A DNA stretch of 64,000 bases from an uncultured Prevotellaceae bacterium (GTDB taxonomy: Bacteria; Bacteroidota; Bacteroidia; Bacteroidales; Bacteroidaceae), in contig CAMVDV010000005.1 of the NCBI GenBank assembly GCA_947166305.1, forward strand, positions 1-64,000. Reading direction: 5' to 3'. Made by a program: the position numbers and the translations under genes. Shown in pieces: positions 16,408 through 24,706 of the stretch; positions within the stretch are counted from its first letter, which is position 1; every line of letters starts with the position of its first letter. The notes beneath the pieces were generated by a model, which did not search any database, was not told the DNA's origin, and saw only the letters and a list, made by a program, of their open reading frames with translations.

Positions 16408-17658
16408 ATGTATAAACCCCATCTCCCCAATCGTGCCGTCGCGCTCTTCAGGACCCTCCTGCTGCTCCTCGCCTTGCCCGCGGCCTTTTCATCGTCAGCC
16501 CAAAGCCTCCGCAACGGCGCACTGTGGCCCGACGACAGAGGGCAGCACATCAACGCCCACGGCGGCGGCATCCTCCTGCACCAAGGCACCTACTACTGGT
16601 TCGGCGAGCACAAGGCCGAGCACACCAGCAGCGCACAGGTGGGCGTCACATGTTACTCCTCTGCCGACCTCCTCCACTGGCACTACTGCGGCGTGGCACT
16701 GAGCGTGACCGACCACCCCTCAGACATCGAGCGAGGATGCATACTGGAGCGGCCAAAGGTCATCTTCAATCCCCAGACCCAGAAGTTCTGCATGTGGTTC
16801 CACCTCGAACTGAAAGGCCAGGGATACAACGCCGCCCGCTACGGCGTGGCAGAGGCCGACCGGCCCGAAGGCCCTTACCGATTCCTCTACTCACAGAGGG
16901 CTGACGCCGAACGGTGGCCCCTGGAGTTCGACACGGAAGCCCTCGCCACCATCGACACACTCAGCGAAGCTGGAGCCGGCAAGCCCTGGTCCGAGACATG
17001 GCGAAAGGCTGTGGCCGAAGGACTCATCGTCAAGCGCGACTTCCCCCACGGTCAGATGTCGCGCGACATGACACTCTTCGTCGACGACAACGGCTCGGCC
17101 TACCACATCTACAGTTCCGAGGACAACCTCACCCTACACATCGCCGAGCTAACCCCCGACTTTCTCCACCACACCGGCCGCTACACCCGCGTAGCCCCAG
17201 CCGGTCACAACGAAGCACCCACGCTCTTCAAGCACGAAGGCACCTACTGGATGATTACATCCGGCTGCACCGGCTGGGCACCCAACGAAGCCCGAATGTT
17301 CTCCGCCCCCAGCATCTGGGGACCCTGGACACAGCATCCCAACCCCTGCCGCGGACCCCAGGCAGAACTCACCTTCGGCAGCCAAGGCACCTTCGTGCTC
17401 CGGCTCGAAAATCGCCGCACGCGGAAAAACAAATCGTCGCAGGCGACGACAGGCAACGCCGCACGCGATGACGGACATCGCCGCACGCGGAAATCCAAAC
17501 GCCCCACGCCACGCTACGTCTTCATGGCAGACATCTGGCAGCCAAAACACCCCATCGACGCACGATACCTCTGGCTCCCCATCCACTTCGAAGAAGGCAA
17601 ACCAGTCATACCCTACCGCCAAGAATGGACAACTTTTGCCCAAAAAACACAGAATTAA
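16408..17658 (+). CDS. GH43-like exo-beta-galactanase, exported, with in-frame repeat insertion
   Basis: A 416-residue protein with an N-terminal signal region (residues about 10-32, LFRTLLLLLALPAAFSSSAQ). The five-bladed propeller motifs fit family GH43 subfamily 24-like beta-1,3-galactanases: AHGGGILLHQGTYYWFGEHK, ERPKVIFNPQTQKFCMWFH, RDMTLFVDDNGSAYHIYSSE, NEAPTLFKHEGTYWMITSGC, and PRYVFMADIWQPKHPIDARY. The expected acidic catalytic residues are not all assignable by eye. Residues about 334-363 (ENRRTRKNKSSQATTG …) are basic, low complexity and encoded by four 22-bp intergenic-type repeat units. This segment lies between two conserved blades and looks like an insertion in a loop. Whether the enzyme remains active is unknown. 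Confidence 0.8.
   Translation: MYKPHLPNRAVALFRTLLLLLALPAAFSSSAQSLRNGALWPDDRGQHINAHGGGILLHQGTYYWFGEHKAEHTSSAQVGVTCYSSADLLHWHYCGVALSVTDHPSDIERGCILERPKVIFNPQTQKFCMWFHLELKGQGYNAARYGVAEADRPEGPYRFLYSQRADAERWPLEFDTEALATIDTLSEAGAGKPWSETWRKAVAEGLIVKRDFPHGQMSRDMTLFVDDNGSAYHIYSSEDNLTLHIAELTPDFLHHTGRYTRVAPAGHNEAPTLFKHEGTYWMITSGCTGWAPNEARMFSAPSIWGPWTQHPNPCRGPQAELTFGSQGTFVLRLENRRTRKNKSSQATTGNAARDDGHRRTRKSKRPTPRYVFMADIWQPKHPIDARYLWLPIHFEEGKPVIPYRQEWTTFAQKTQN
17409..17496 (+). repeat. 22-bp minisatellite inside the GH43-like gene, 4 units
   Basis: Units at 17409, 17431, 17453 and 17475 share ATCGCCGCACGCGGAAA-type sequence with intergenic arrays at 26159, 33653 and 61428. The array leaves the reading frame open. 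Confidence 0.9.
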
Positions 17659-17680
17659 CAAGAAAAAAGACGCAAAATGC

Positions 17681-17710
17681 TTGGCAGAAAGAAAAAATGT
17701 CGTACCTTTG
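17681..17710 (+). promoter_or_regulatory. promoter of rpmB-rpmG-DUF4295
   Basis: TTG (17681-17683), a 19-bp spacer and TACCTTTG (17703-17710), 55 bp upstream of the rpmB start. Confidence 0.75.
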
Positions 17711-17764
17711 CAGCCGGTTTGGAAAAAGTCGTCTATTGGAATAGACTAAAAAAAAAGATTAGAA

Positions 17765-18025
17765 ATGTCTAAGATTTGTCAAATTACCGGTAAGAAAGCC
17801 ATGATTGGCAACAACGTGTCGCACTCAAAGCGCCGCACGAAGAGGAGCTTCGACGTGAACTTGTTCACCAAGAAGTTCTACTATGTTGAGGAAGACTGCT
17901 GGATCAGTCTGAGCATCAGCGCTTCCGGTCTGCGCTACATCAACAAGGTTGGCCTCGATGCCGCTCTGAAGAATGCTGTGGCAAAGGGGTATTGTGATTG
18001 GAAGAACATCCGTGTCATCGGCTAA
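17765..18025 (+). CDS. rpmB: 50S ribosomal protein L28
   Basis: An 86-residue basic protein beginning [20 protein letters not shown] with the conserved [20 protein letters not shown] segment and [14 protein letters not shown]; the family pattern is complete. It is a component of the large ribosomal subunit. First gene of a three-gene unit with rpmG (21 bp away) and a DUF4295 gene, an order typical of Bacteroidetes. Confidence 0.97.
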   Translation: MSKICQITGKKAMIGNNVSHSKRRTKRSFDVNLFTKKFYYVEEDCWISLSISASGLRYINKVGLDAALKNAVAKGYCDWKNIRVIG

Positions 18026-18046
18026 CCGCTAAAACATTCAGAAACT

Positions 18047-18235
18047 ATGGCAAAGAAAGTTAAAGGCAACAGAATACAGGTGATTCTGGAATGCACCGAG
18101 ATGAAGCAGAGCGGGCTGCCCGGTACGTCGCGCTACATCACGACAAAAAACAGGAAGAACACGCCCGAGCGTCTCGAACTCAAGAAGTACAATCCCATCC
18201 TCAAGAGGATGACTGTCCACAAGGAAATAAAGTAA
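18047..18235 (+). CDS. rpmG: 50S ribosomal protein L33
   Basis: A 62-residue basic protein of the large subunit, with the family pattern [10 protein letters not shown] … [20 protein letters not shown]. It lacks the zinc-ribbon cysteines (a single Cys is present), so it is the zinc-independent form. It follows rpmB by 21 bp and is co-transcribed with it. Confidence 0.97.
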   Translation: MAKKVKGNRIQVILECTEMKQSGLPGTSRYITTKNRKNTPERLELKKYNPILKRMTVHKEIK

Positions 18236-18336
18236 TAACCGAAGGTCGGCAGGCCGCCAGCCCACGGCGAACGCCACGAAAGCTCACAACCCGTGCCCGT
18301 GCCCAGGCGACCGACAACCCCTAAACTTACAACACT

Positions 18337-18495
18337 ATGGCAAAGAAAACAGTGGCTACCCTGCAGACGGGTAAGACCGACGGCCGTTCCTATACCAAGG
18401 TCATCAAGATGGTGAAGAACCCTCAGACTGGTTCCTATTCCTTCGATGAGCAGATGGTTCCCAACGAGGCTGTCAAGGATTTCTTCAAAAACTGA
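18337..18495 (+). CDS. DUF4295 family small protein
   Basis: A 52-residue basic protein (MAKKTVATLQTGKTDGRSYT … DEQMVPNEAVKDFFKN). The sequence and its position after rpmB-rpmG fit the DUF4295 family, found next to these ribosomal genes in Bacteroidetes and probably ribosome-associated. A 101-bp gap with a GC-rich, partly repetitive sequence separates it from rpmG. A strong terminator follows 26 bp after the stop. Confidence 0.9.
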   Translation: MAKKTVATLQTGKTDGRSYTKVIKMVKNPQTGSYSFDEQMVPNEAVKDFFKN

Positions 18496-18521
18496 AAGGA
18501 GTAAAAGTTTTTTCATAACGG

Positions 18522-18561
18522 AAAGGCGGGTGGCAAGCAAAACTGCTGCCCGCCTTTTTTT
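18522..18561 (+). terminator. rho-independent terminator
   Basis: The stem AAAGGCGGG…GCA pairs with TGC…CCCGCCTTT around a short loop and is followed by a seven-T tract. It ends the rpmB unit. Confidence 0.9.
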
Positions 18562-18605
18562 GCAGCCTTTTGCCCTGCGGGGCATGGGCCGATGGCACTA
18601 AGGCT

Positions 18606-19859
18606 ATGGCAAAGTCCTCATCACCCTTCTTTACGCACACGCTACCTTGCGGCCTCAGAATCGTCTGCGCCGCAGGGCAGACCGACGCATGCTACATCGG
18701 TGTCGCCGTCGACGCAGGCACTCGCCACGAGATGCCTCGGGAGAGTGGCATGGCACACCTCGTGGAGCATCTTTCCTTCAAAGGCACTTCGAGGCGGACG
18801 GCAAGGCAAATCATGTCGACGATGGAGGGCGTTGGGGGCGAACTCAACGCCTTCACGGGCAAGGAGGAGACGGTTTACTACTGCACCTGCTTGGCCGGGC
18901 ACGTCCGTCGCGCTGTCGATCTGCTCCTCGACATCACCCTTTGCAGTGCCTTCCCCGAGGATGAGATGGAGAAGGAAGTGGAGGTGGTGGTCGATGAAAT
19001 TGAGAGTTACCGCGACCAGCCTTCAGATCTCATCTACGACGAGTTCGAGAGCCTGATGTTTCCCTGCCATCCGCTCGGCCGGAACATTCTTGGCGACGCT
19101 GAGAGCCTGCGCTCCTACCGTCCGGCCGACGTGGCTCGCTTCACCGGCCGACTCTATCATCCCGAACGCATGGTGCTCTATGTGCTTGGAAACGTGGACC
19201 CTGGGCTGGTGGTGCGTGAGGCGGAGAAGAGTCTGGCACGCGGCGACTGGCATCGCCGCACGCGGGGACTGACATTGCCGCACGCGGCGATGGACGACGC
19301 AGGCTGCGGCAACCGCCATGTGGTGCGAGAGATGCAGACGCACCAGGCGCACGTCGTGGTGGGAGCGCGTGCCTTTTCCGCTACCGACCCGCGCCACATC
19401 CGTCTTTTCTTGCTGAACAACATGCTGGGAGGGCCTGCCATGAGCTGCCGCCTGAACCTGGCTTTGCGCGAGAGGGCCGGGCTGGTCTATACGGTGGAGA
19501 GCAGCAATGCGGCGTACACCGACGCGGGCCTCTGGTCGGTCTATTATGGCTGCGACGCGAAGGACCGTGCCCGTTGCCGACGCCTCGTGGCCCGCGAGCT
19601 CGACAAGCTCGTGCAGCATCCTCTCTCACAGCGCACCCTTGATGCCGCCCGCCGACAGCTCAAGGGGCAGATAGGGCTTTCCTACGACAACTTCGAGAAC
19701 GTGGCTATCGGCATGGCCAAGCGCTTTCTCCACTACGGCACCACGCTCTCGCGCGAGCAACTCTTCGCGCAACTCGACGCCATCACGCCCGACGAGCTGC
19801 TGCAGACGGCGCAGTCGGTCTTCTCTCCCGACAGGCTTCTCACGCTCGAGTACGTCTGA
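18606..19859 (+). CDS. M16-family zinc peptidase with in-frame repeat insertion
   Basis: A 417-residue protein with the inverted zinc motif HLVEH (His51, Glu54, His55) of the insulinase/pitrilysin clan and the downstream glutamate region (EVVVDEIESYRDQPSDLIYD). A C-terminal M16 half (residues about 170-400) carries RERAGLVYTVESSNAAYTDA and AARRQLKGQIGLSYDN, as in processing-peptidase-like enzymes. No signal peptide is visible, so it is probably cytoplasmic or periplasmic by another route. The start at 18606 is preferred over 18570 because the extra 12 residues are not conserved-looking. Residues about 215-229 (WHRRTRGLTLPHAAM) are encoded by two 22-bp intergenic-type repeats at the junction between the two halves, where an insertion could be tolerated. 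Confidence 0.88.
   Translation: MAKSSSPFFTHTLPCGLRIVCAAGQTDACYIGVAVDAGTRHEMPRESGMAHLVEHLSFKGTSRRTARQIMSTMEGVGGELNAFTGKEETVYYCTCLAGHVRRAVDLLLDITLCSAFPEDEMEKEVEVVVDEIESYRDQPSDLIYDEFESLMFPCHPLGRNILGDAESLRSYRPADVARFTGRLYHPERMVLYVLGNVDPGLVVREAEKSLARGDWHRRTRGLTLPHAAMDDAGCGNRHVVREMQTHQAHVVVGARAFSATDPRHIRLFLLNNMLGGPAMSCRLNLALRERAGLVYTVESSNAAYTDAGLWSVYYGCDAKDRARCRRLVARELDKLVQHPLSQRTLDAARRQLKGQIGLSYDNFENVAIGMAKRFLHYGTTLSREQLFAQLDAITPDELLQTAQSVFSPDRLLTLEYV
19248..19291 (+). repeat. 22-bp repeat inside the M16 gene, 2 units
   Basis: Units 19248-19269 and 19270-19291 carry CATCGCCGCACGCGGGGA and CATTGCCGCACGCGGCGA, the same family as intergenic arrays elsewhere. The reading frame stays open. Confidence 0.85.
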
Positions 19860-19867
19860 GCCGCCGG

Positions 19868-19955
19868 AACCCTGCAGGGTTTCTCCATGAACCCTGCTTT
19901 CTTCTTCCGATAACCCTGCTTTCTTCTTTCGATAACCCTGCAGGGTGGTCCGCAC
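19868..19955. repeat. 22-bp minisatellite, 4 units
   Basis: Units start with AACCCTGC at 19868, 19890, 19912 and 19934. The outer units carry the palindrome CCCTGCAGGG; the inner ones TTTCTTCTTCCGAT. It fills the gap between the M16 gene and the mraZ promoter. Confidence 0.92.
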
Positions 19956-20169
19956 CGGAGCGCAAGATTCGCCTTTTCGCGGCGTTCCCCGATTTCTTCC
20001 CCACCATTTTCCGAAAGCGAAAATTCTGTTTTCAACACTGCGAATGGATAACTTATAATGTGCTGATAGCCCCCCGTTTGTAGGCTTTTGGCAGAGCAAC
20101 TTATGAACGCTCGCAGGGGTTGTTAACAATAAAGGTTGACGGCTAAGTGAAAAAAAAATGAAGAAAGTG

Positions 20170-20199
20170 TGGGGAATTGTGGGGAAATGTGTATCTTTG
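20170..20199 (+). promoter_or_regulatory. mraZ promoter with MraZ-type operator
   Basis: TGGGG (20170-20174), N5, TGGGG (20180-20184), N5, TGTAT (20190-20194) reproduces the TGGGN-N5 repeat pattern known for MraZ operators in other bacteria, with a degenerate third repeat overlapping the -7 element TATCTTTG (20192-20199). Binding there would block the promoter, giving autorepression of the division cluster. Confidence 0.65.
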
Positions 20200-20231
20200 C
20201 AAAAAAATTCAAAGGGTAAGACCACGGAACG

Positions 20232-20687
20232 ATGAGATTTACGGGTAGCATAGATGCCAAGACGGACGAGAAGGGACGCGTGTTCGTGCCCAGCGTCTTC
20301 CGTAAAATCCTCCACAAAGAGGACGAGAACGAGCTTGTGCTCCGCCGCGACCTCTTTGAGAATTGCCTCGTACTCTACCCCAAGCGCGTGTGGGACGCTC
20401 AGGTCGATTCCGTCAAGGCACGCACCAACCCCTTCGACCGCAAGCAGCGACTCGGACTGCGCCTCTTCATGGCCGACGCAGAGAACATCACGCCCGACAG
20501 CGGCGGACGCATTCTCATCCCACGGCGTTATCTTGAACACGCCGGCATCAAGAGCGATGTGCGCTTCATCGGCGTGGACGACACCATCGAGATATGGAGC
20601 AAGCAGGCAGCCGAAGGGCTCCTCGACGACCCGGAAGCCGTGGGCAACATCCTCGAGGAAATGATGAAGGACCCAGACGGCCAGTAG
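20232..20687 (+). CDS. mraZ: transcriptional regulator MraZ
   Basis: A 151-residue AbrB-like protein with two MraZ repeats: GSIDAKTDEKGRVFVPSVFR (residues about 5-24) and ENITPDSGGRILIPRRYLEH (about 84-103). It forms ring-shaped DNA-binding oligomers that repress the division and cell-wall cluster. Its gene is first in that cluster, and a matching operator overlaps its promoter. Length is normal for the family. Confidence 0.95.
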   Translation: MRFTGSIDAKTDEKGRVFVPSVFRKILHKEDENELVLRRDLFENCLVLYPKRVWDAQVDSVKARTNPFDRKQRLGLRLFMADAENITPDSGGRILIPRRYLEHAGIKSDVRFIGVDDTIEIWSKQAAEGLLDDPEAVGNILEEMMKDPDGQ

Positions 20688-20824
20688 TTCCCGGAAACCG
20701 GGAAGGGCAATATGCCCGACGAGGCCAGGATGTCCCACAGACACCCAGCGCCCCAAAAGCTCCAAAAGCCCTGCATACCCATTAGCACCGTCAGCCCCGT
20801 TTGGCCTATAATAATATATATATA

Positions 20825-21775
20825 ATGTACGCGATGTGTGAGGAATACCATATACCTGTGCTGCTCAGCGAAGCAGTCGATGGGCTGGACATCAAGCCCG
20901 AAGGCATTTATGCCGACCTCACCTTCGGCGGCGGCGGTCACAGCAGCGAGATATTGCGCCGACTCCACGGCAAAGGCCGACTCTATGCCTTCGATCAGGA
21001 CCTCGACGCACTGCCCCGGGCCCGGGAACTCGAGGCCAGGGAGAAGGGATTCACCTTCGTCCGCAGCAACTTTCGCTTTCTCCGTCAGTGGATGCGCTAC
21101 TTCGGTCACGACCACATCGACGGCATCCTGGCCGACCTCGGCGTGAGCAGTCACCACTTGGACCACGAGGTTCGGGGCTTCAGCTTCCGCTTCGATGCGC
21201 CGCTCGACATGCGTATGAACCAGAAAGCCTCGCTCACGGCAGCCGACATCCTGCGCGACTACAGCGAGGAGCAGCTTGCCTCCGTGCTCTACCTCTACGG
21301 AGAGTTGCAGGGAAGCCGCCGCCTCGCCGCCGCCATCGTCAAGGCCAGACAGCAGAAGCCTGTGGAGACCACCGGACAACTTGCCGAGGTGCTCAGGCCC
21401 ATCCTTCGCCCTGAGCGCGAAAAGAAGGACATGGCCCGCGTGTTCCAAGCGCTCCGCATCGAGGTGAACGGTGAGATGACGGCGCTAAGGCAGATGCTCG
21501 ATGCCGCCACACGAGTGCTCCGGCCGGGAGGAAGGCTCAGCATCCTCACATATCACTCTCTCGAGGACCGCATGGTGAAGAACGTCATCAAGGCTGGCAA
21601 CGTGGAGGGAAAGGTGGAGGCCGACATCTTTGGACACACCCATGCGCCCCTCGCGGCCGTAAGTCCGGGCCTCGTCACGCCAAGCCCCGCGGAGCAGCTG
21701 AGCAATCCGCGAAGCCGTTCGGCAAAGCTCCGGGTGGCGGAGAGAACAAGCGAAGGCTTCGGAGAACAGAATTGA
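20825..21775 (+). CDS. rsmH: 16S rRNA (cytosine1402-N4)-methyltransferase
   Basis: A 316-residue SAM-dependent methyltransferase. Hallmarks are YHIPVLLSEAVDGL near the N-terminus, the SAM-binding segment DLTFGGGGHSSEIL, DGILADLGVSSHHLD, and GGRLSILTYHSLEDRMVK near the C-terminus. It modifies C1402 in the ribosomal decoding site. An upstream ATG at 20801 and a downstream one at 20834 are alternatives; I prefer 20825, which begins just before the conserved EEYHIPVL. It follows mraZ after 137 bp and precedes ftsL by 20 bp. Confidence 0.95.
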   Translation: MYAMCEEYHIPVLLSEAVDGLDIKPEGIYADLTFGGGGHSSEILRRLHGKGRLYAFDQDLDALPRARELEAREKGFTFVRSNFRFLRQWMRYFGHDHIDGILADLGVSSHHLDHEVRGFSFRFDAPLDMRMNQKASLTAADILRDYSEEQLASVLYLYGELQGSRRLAAAIVKARQQKPVETTGQLAEVLRPILRPEREKKDMARVFQALRIEVNGEMTALRQMLDAATRVLRPGGRLSILTYHSLEDRMVKNVIKAGNVEGKVEADIFGHTHAPLAAVSPGLVTPSPAEQLSNPRSRSAKLRVAERTSEGFGEQN

Positions 21776-21795
21776 ACAAGGAAAGGAACAGAACT

Positions 21796-22350
21796 ATGGC
21801 AGAGACCAGACAAGACAACATGGAGCAGCAGGACATGCTCCCGCAGGATAGCACGGTCATCGACCTCACCGATGCCGCCGACGCTGCCGTCGCCGACTCT
21901 GAGGCACAGCCCTCACAGGACGGACAGGACGCGCAGGAGGCCGACGCGCCGCACCCCGAGCCGTCGGTCAGCAGCAAGGAAAGGCTCATGCGCTCTCTCG
22001 TTAGCGACGACGACGAGGTGGACGAGCTCACCATCGACAGCCTCCGGCAGATGCTCGACGCTGCCCCTCGATGGTTCCTGAGCCAGTGGAAGATGCTTCT
22101 CCTCGTGCTTGCCGGCATCTTTCTCTACGTCACGAGCGGATACCAGGCTCAGGTGGAGATCATGAAGGAGACGGAACTCGAGGCCGAACTCAAGGACTGG
22201 CGCTACAGAAGCATCACCCGTGTCAGCGAGCTCACCATGCTCTGCCGGCAAAGCCAGCTCGAGCAGAAGCTCCGAAACCTGGGCGACACCACGCTCCTCC
22301 CAAGCAAGGAAGCACCCTTCGTCATCAAGGTTGTATCGGAGACGGAATAG
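21796..22350 (+). CDS. ftsL: FtsL-like division protein
   Basis: A 184-residue bitopic membrane protein. The N-terminal cytoplasmic tail of about 100 residues is acidic and disordered. One membrane segment lies at residues about 103-117 (MLLLVLAGIFLYVTS), followed by a short periplasmic coiled coil (IMKETELEAELKDWRYR). Position between rsmH and the ftsI-type transpeptidase, plus this topology, identify it as the FtsL-like division scaffold; primary sequence is poorly conserved. The acidic tail is longer than in proteobacterial FtsL. Confidence 0.8.
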   Translation: MAETRQDNMEQQDMLPQDSTVIDLTDAADAAVADSEAQPSQDGQDAQEADAPHPEPSVSSKERLMRSLVSDDDEVDELTIDSLRQMLDAAPRWFLSQWKMLLLVLAGIFLYVTSGYQAQVEIMKETELEAELKDWRYRSITRVSELTMLCRQSQLEQKLRNLGDTTLLPSKEAPFVIKVVSETE

Positions 22351-22457
22351 GGATTAGAGATTAGGGAATAGGGTTTTGTTGATAAGGGAACAGGGTTTGG
22401 TTGATAATGGAACAGGGTTCTAAGGACAAGGCAACAGGGATTAGAGATAAGGGAACA
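22350..22457. repeat. 22-bp minisatellite, 5 units (two 21 bp)
   Basis: Units begin GGGATTAGAG/GGGTTTTGTT/GGGTTTGGTT/GGGTTCTAAG and end GGGAACA or similar, starting at the last base of the ftsL-like gene. A hairpin element follows immediately. Confidence 0.88.
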
Positions 22458-22472
22458 GGGCTCGAGATGTAG

Positions 22473-22492
22473 GGACGCGCCGAGGTGCGTCC
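22473..22492. repeat. solo hairpin core
   Basis: GGACGCGCCGAGGTGCGTCC, a diverged copy of the dispersed 20-bp palindrome, preceded by TGTAG. It lies in the ftsL-ftsI gap. Confidence 0.8.
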
Positions 22493-22545
22493 GCCACCAA
22501 GCGGATCAGAGATTAGGGATTAAAGATTAAGAAAGGAAAGCAGCT

Positions 22546-24660
22546 ATGCAGACAGGAAAAGACAAGGCTCCGAGACGATACGTCGTCATCTTCGTGATCA
22601 TGTGCCTCGCAGGATTCTATATCCTGGCCAAGGCCCTCTACACCATGCTCCCACCCGAAAGCGACTACTGGAAAGTGGTGGGTCGCTCGAGCAAGAAAGC
22701 CCTTATTCCTGCCAACCGCGGCAACATCCTCTCGTGCGACAGGCAAGTCCTCTCCGGAACCGTGCCCAAGTACGCCCTATACATGGACTTCGCCGTCCAC
22801 GACCCCGACCCCGCCATCGAGAAAAAGACAAGGGAGTTCCGCGACTCCGCCTTCCGTGTCGACCTCGACAGCATTGCCCAGGGACTGGCACGCATCTTCC
22901 CGGACCGCGACGAGAAATGGTTCCGCGAGCGACTACTCCGTGGCAAAGCACGCGGAAAGTACTCCTGGAGAATATATCCCAAGCTCGCGAGCTACGTCCA
23001 GTACCGCGCTTGCAAGGAACTCCCACTGCTCCGCGAGAGCATGTACAAGAGTGGATTCCATGCAGACGAGATGCTTCTGCGACTCAAGCCCTACGGTGGG
23101 CTGGCAAGCCGCACTATCGGAGAGCTATACAACGACACCAGTAGCCGGGCAAAATGCGGCCTCGAGCTCAGCTTCGACAGCATCCTGCGCGGCAAACCCG
23201 GCTCCAAACACTACGTCAGGCTGCGCAATCGCAACGTACCCGTAGTCGATGCACCCGCAGACAACGGGCACGACCTGCTCACGACCATCGACATTAACAT
23301 ACAAGACTTCGCCGATCGAACCCTACGCCGCAAGCTCAAGGAAGAACTGGTGAACGGCGAGGTCGGAGTCGTCGTTGTCATGGAAGTGCAGACGGGCGAC
23401 GTTAAGGCCATCGTCAACCTCACCCGAGGCGAGGACGGCGAATACTACGAGATGAAAAACAACGCCGTGAGCGACCTCTGGGAACCCGGCTCCACCTTCA
23501 AGCCCGCAAGCATCATGGTCGCACTCGAGGACGGAAAGATAGATCTCAACAAGACTGTCGACTGCGCCCCAGGCATCGTCAGCATGCACGGCCGCAAGAT
23601 GAAGGATCACAACTGGCATCGTGGAGGATATGGCACGCTCAAAGTGGAAGACATCCTCGGCTACAGCAGCAACATCGGCGTAAGTAAAATCATAGATGAG
23701 GCTTATTCGAGCAATCCCGCAGCCTTCGTCGAAGGCCTGAAGCGCGAAGGAGTAGGCATACCACTCAACCTCCCGTTCGTCGGAAAAGGCGAGCCTCGCG
23801 TGCCACACCCCGGCGACAAAGGCAGATATTGGAGCAAGTCGGACCTCCCATGGATGAGCATTGGCTACGTCACGATGCTCCCTCCCATCAGCACCCTCAC
23901 GTTCTACAATGCCATAGCCAACGGCGGAAAGATGGTCAAGCCACGCTTCGTGACCGCAGAGCTGAAGGATGGCATGGTACTACGCGAGTTCCCCACCGAG
24001 GTACTCAAGGAGAGAATCTGCAAACCCTCCACCCTGCGCGACATACAATACTGCCTCGAGCACGTCGTGAGCGGAGGCTTAGGCCGGAAAGCGGGCAACG
24101 GTGGAAGGCTCTTCAAGGTGAGTGGCAAGACGGGGACTGCACAGTTCAGCGAGAATGGCTCTTATGCAGGACATAAATACATGGTGAGTTTCTGCGGTTA
24201 CTTCCCGAGCGATGCGCCCAGATACAGTTGCATTGTGTGCATCCGCAAGCAGGGTTTGCCCGCATCAGGCGGTGGTCAGTGCGGACCGGTGTTCAGCGAA
24301 ATCTCACAATTCATCATGTCGAGGGACTCAATGCGCTACGCTGTGGCCGCGGCCGACACTAATTCCGTGTTCGTACCCTCTGCCACGAAGGGCAGCAGGG
24401 CACGCGCTGAGGCTGTAGTGGAAGGCATGGGCATCGGCAAGAGCCAGATTTCCATGGCAGAAGCTGAGGCTTCGGAGGCCGACAAGGTGCCCGATGTCTG
24501 CGGCATGGGCGTGAAGGATGCGGTGTATGCCTTGCAGAAGTTGGGCCTGAGGGTGCGGGTGAACGGCTGTGGGGAAGTGGTCCGCCAGGATATTGCTGCT
24601 GGCTCCGTGGCTGCGAAGGGCAGGACGGTGACGCTGACGGCACAGCCTGCCAAGATTTAG
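22546..24660 (+). CDS. ftsI: division-specific penicillin-binding protein (FtsI/PBP3 type) with PASTA domain
   Basis: A 704-residue class B peptidoglycan transpeptidase. It has one N-terminal membrane anchor (residues about 11-31), a dimerisation domain, and the transpeptidase domain with STFK (Ser316, Lys319), SSN in GYSSNIGV, and KTG in [10 protein letters not shown]-terminal PASTA domain (about 640-704, [20 protein letters not shown]) is usual in Bacteroidetes. It cross-links septal peptidoglycan with FtsW. It lies 195 bp after ftsL because repeats fill the gap, and is followed 46 bp later by murE. Confidence 0.95.
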   Translation: MQTGKDKAPRRYVVIFVIMCLAGFYILAKALYTMLPPESDYWKVVGRSSKKALIPANRGNILSCDRQVLSGTVPKYALYMDFAVHDPDPAIEKKTREFRDSAFRVDLDSIAQGLARIFPDRDEKWFRERLLRGKARGKYSWRIYPKLASYVQYRACKELPLLRESMYKSGFHADEMLLRLKPYGGLASRTIGELYNDTSSRAKCGLELSFDSILRGKPGSKHYVRLRNRNVPVVDAPADNGHDLLTTIDINIQDFADRTLRRKLKEELVNGEVGVVVVMEVQTGDVKAIVNLTRGEDGEYYEMKNNAVSDLWEPGSTFKPASIMVALEDGKIDLNKTVDCAPGIVSMHGRKMKDHNWHRGGYGTLKVEDILGYSSNIGVSKIIDEAYSSNPAAFVEGLKREGVGIPLNLPFVGKGEPRVPHPGDKGRYWSKSDLPWMSIGYVTMLPPISTLTFYNAIANGGKMVKPRFVTAELKDGMVLREFPTEVLKERICKPSTLRDIQYCLEHVVSGGLGRKAGNGGRLFKVSGKTGTAQFSENGSYAGHKYMVSFCGYFPSDAPRYSCIVCIRKQGLPASGGGQCGPVFSEISQFIMSRDSMRYAVAAADTNSVFVPSATKGSRARAEAVVEGMGIGKSQISMAEAEASEADKVPDVCGMGVKDAVYALQKLGLRVRVNGCGEVVRQDIAAGSVAAKGRTVTLTAQPAKI

Positions 24661-24706
24661 GAAACAGGATTGCCTCGACGAGGCTCTCTATATATATAAT
24701 AAGGAT

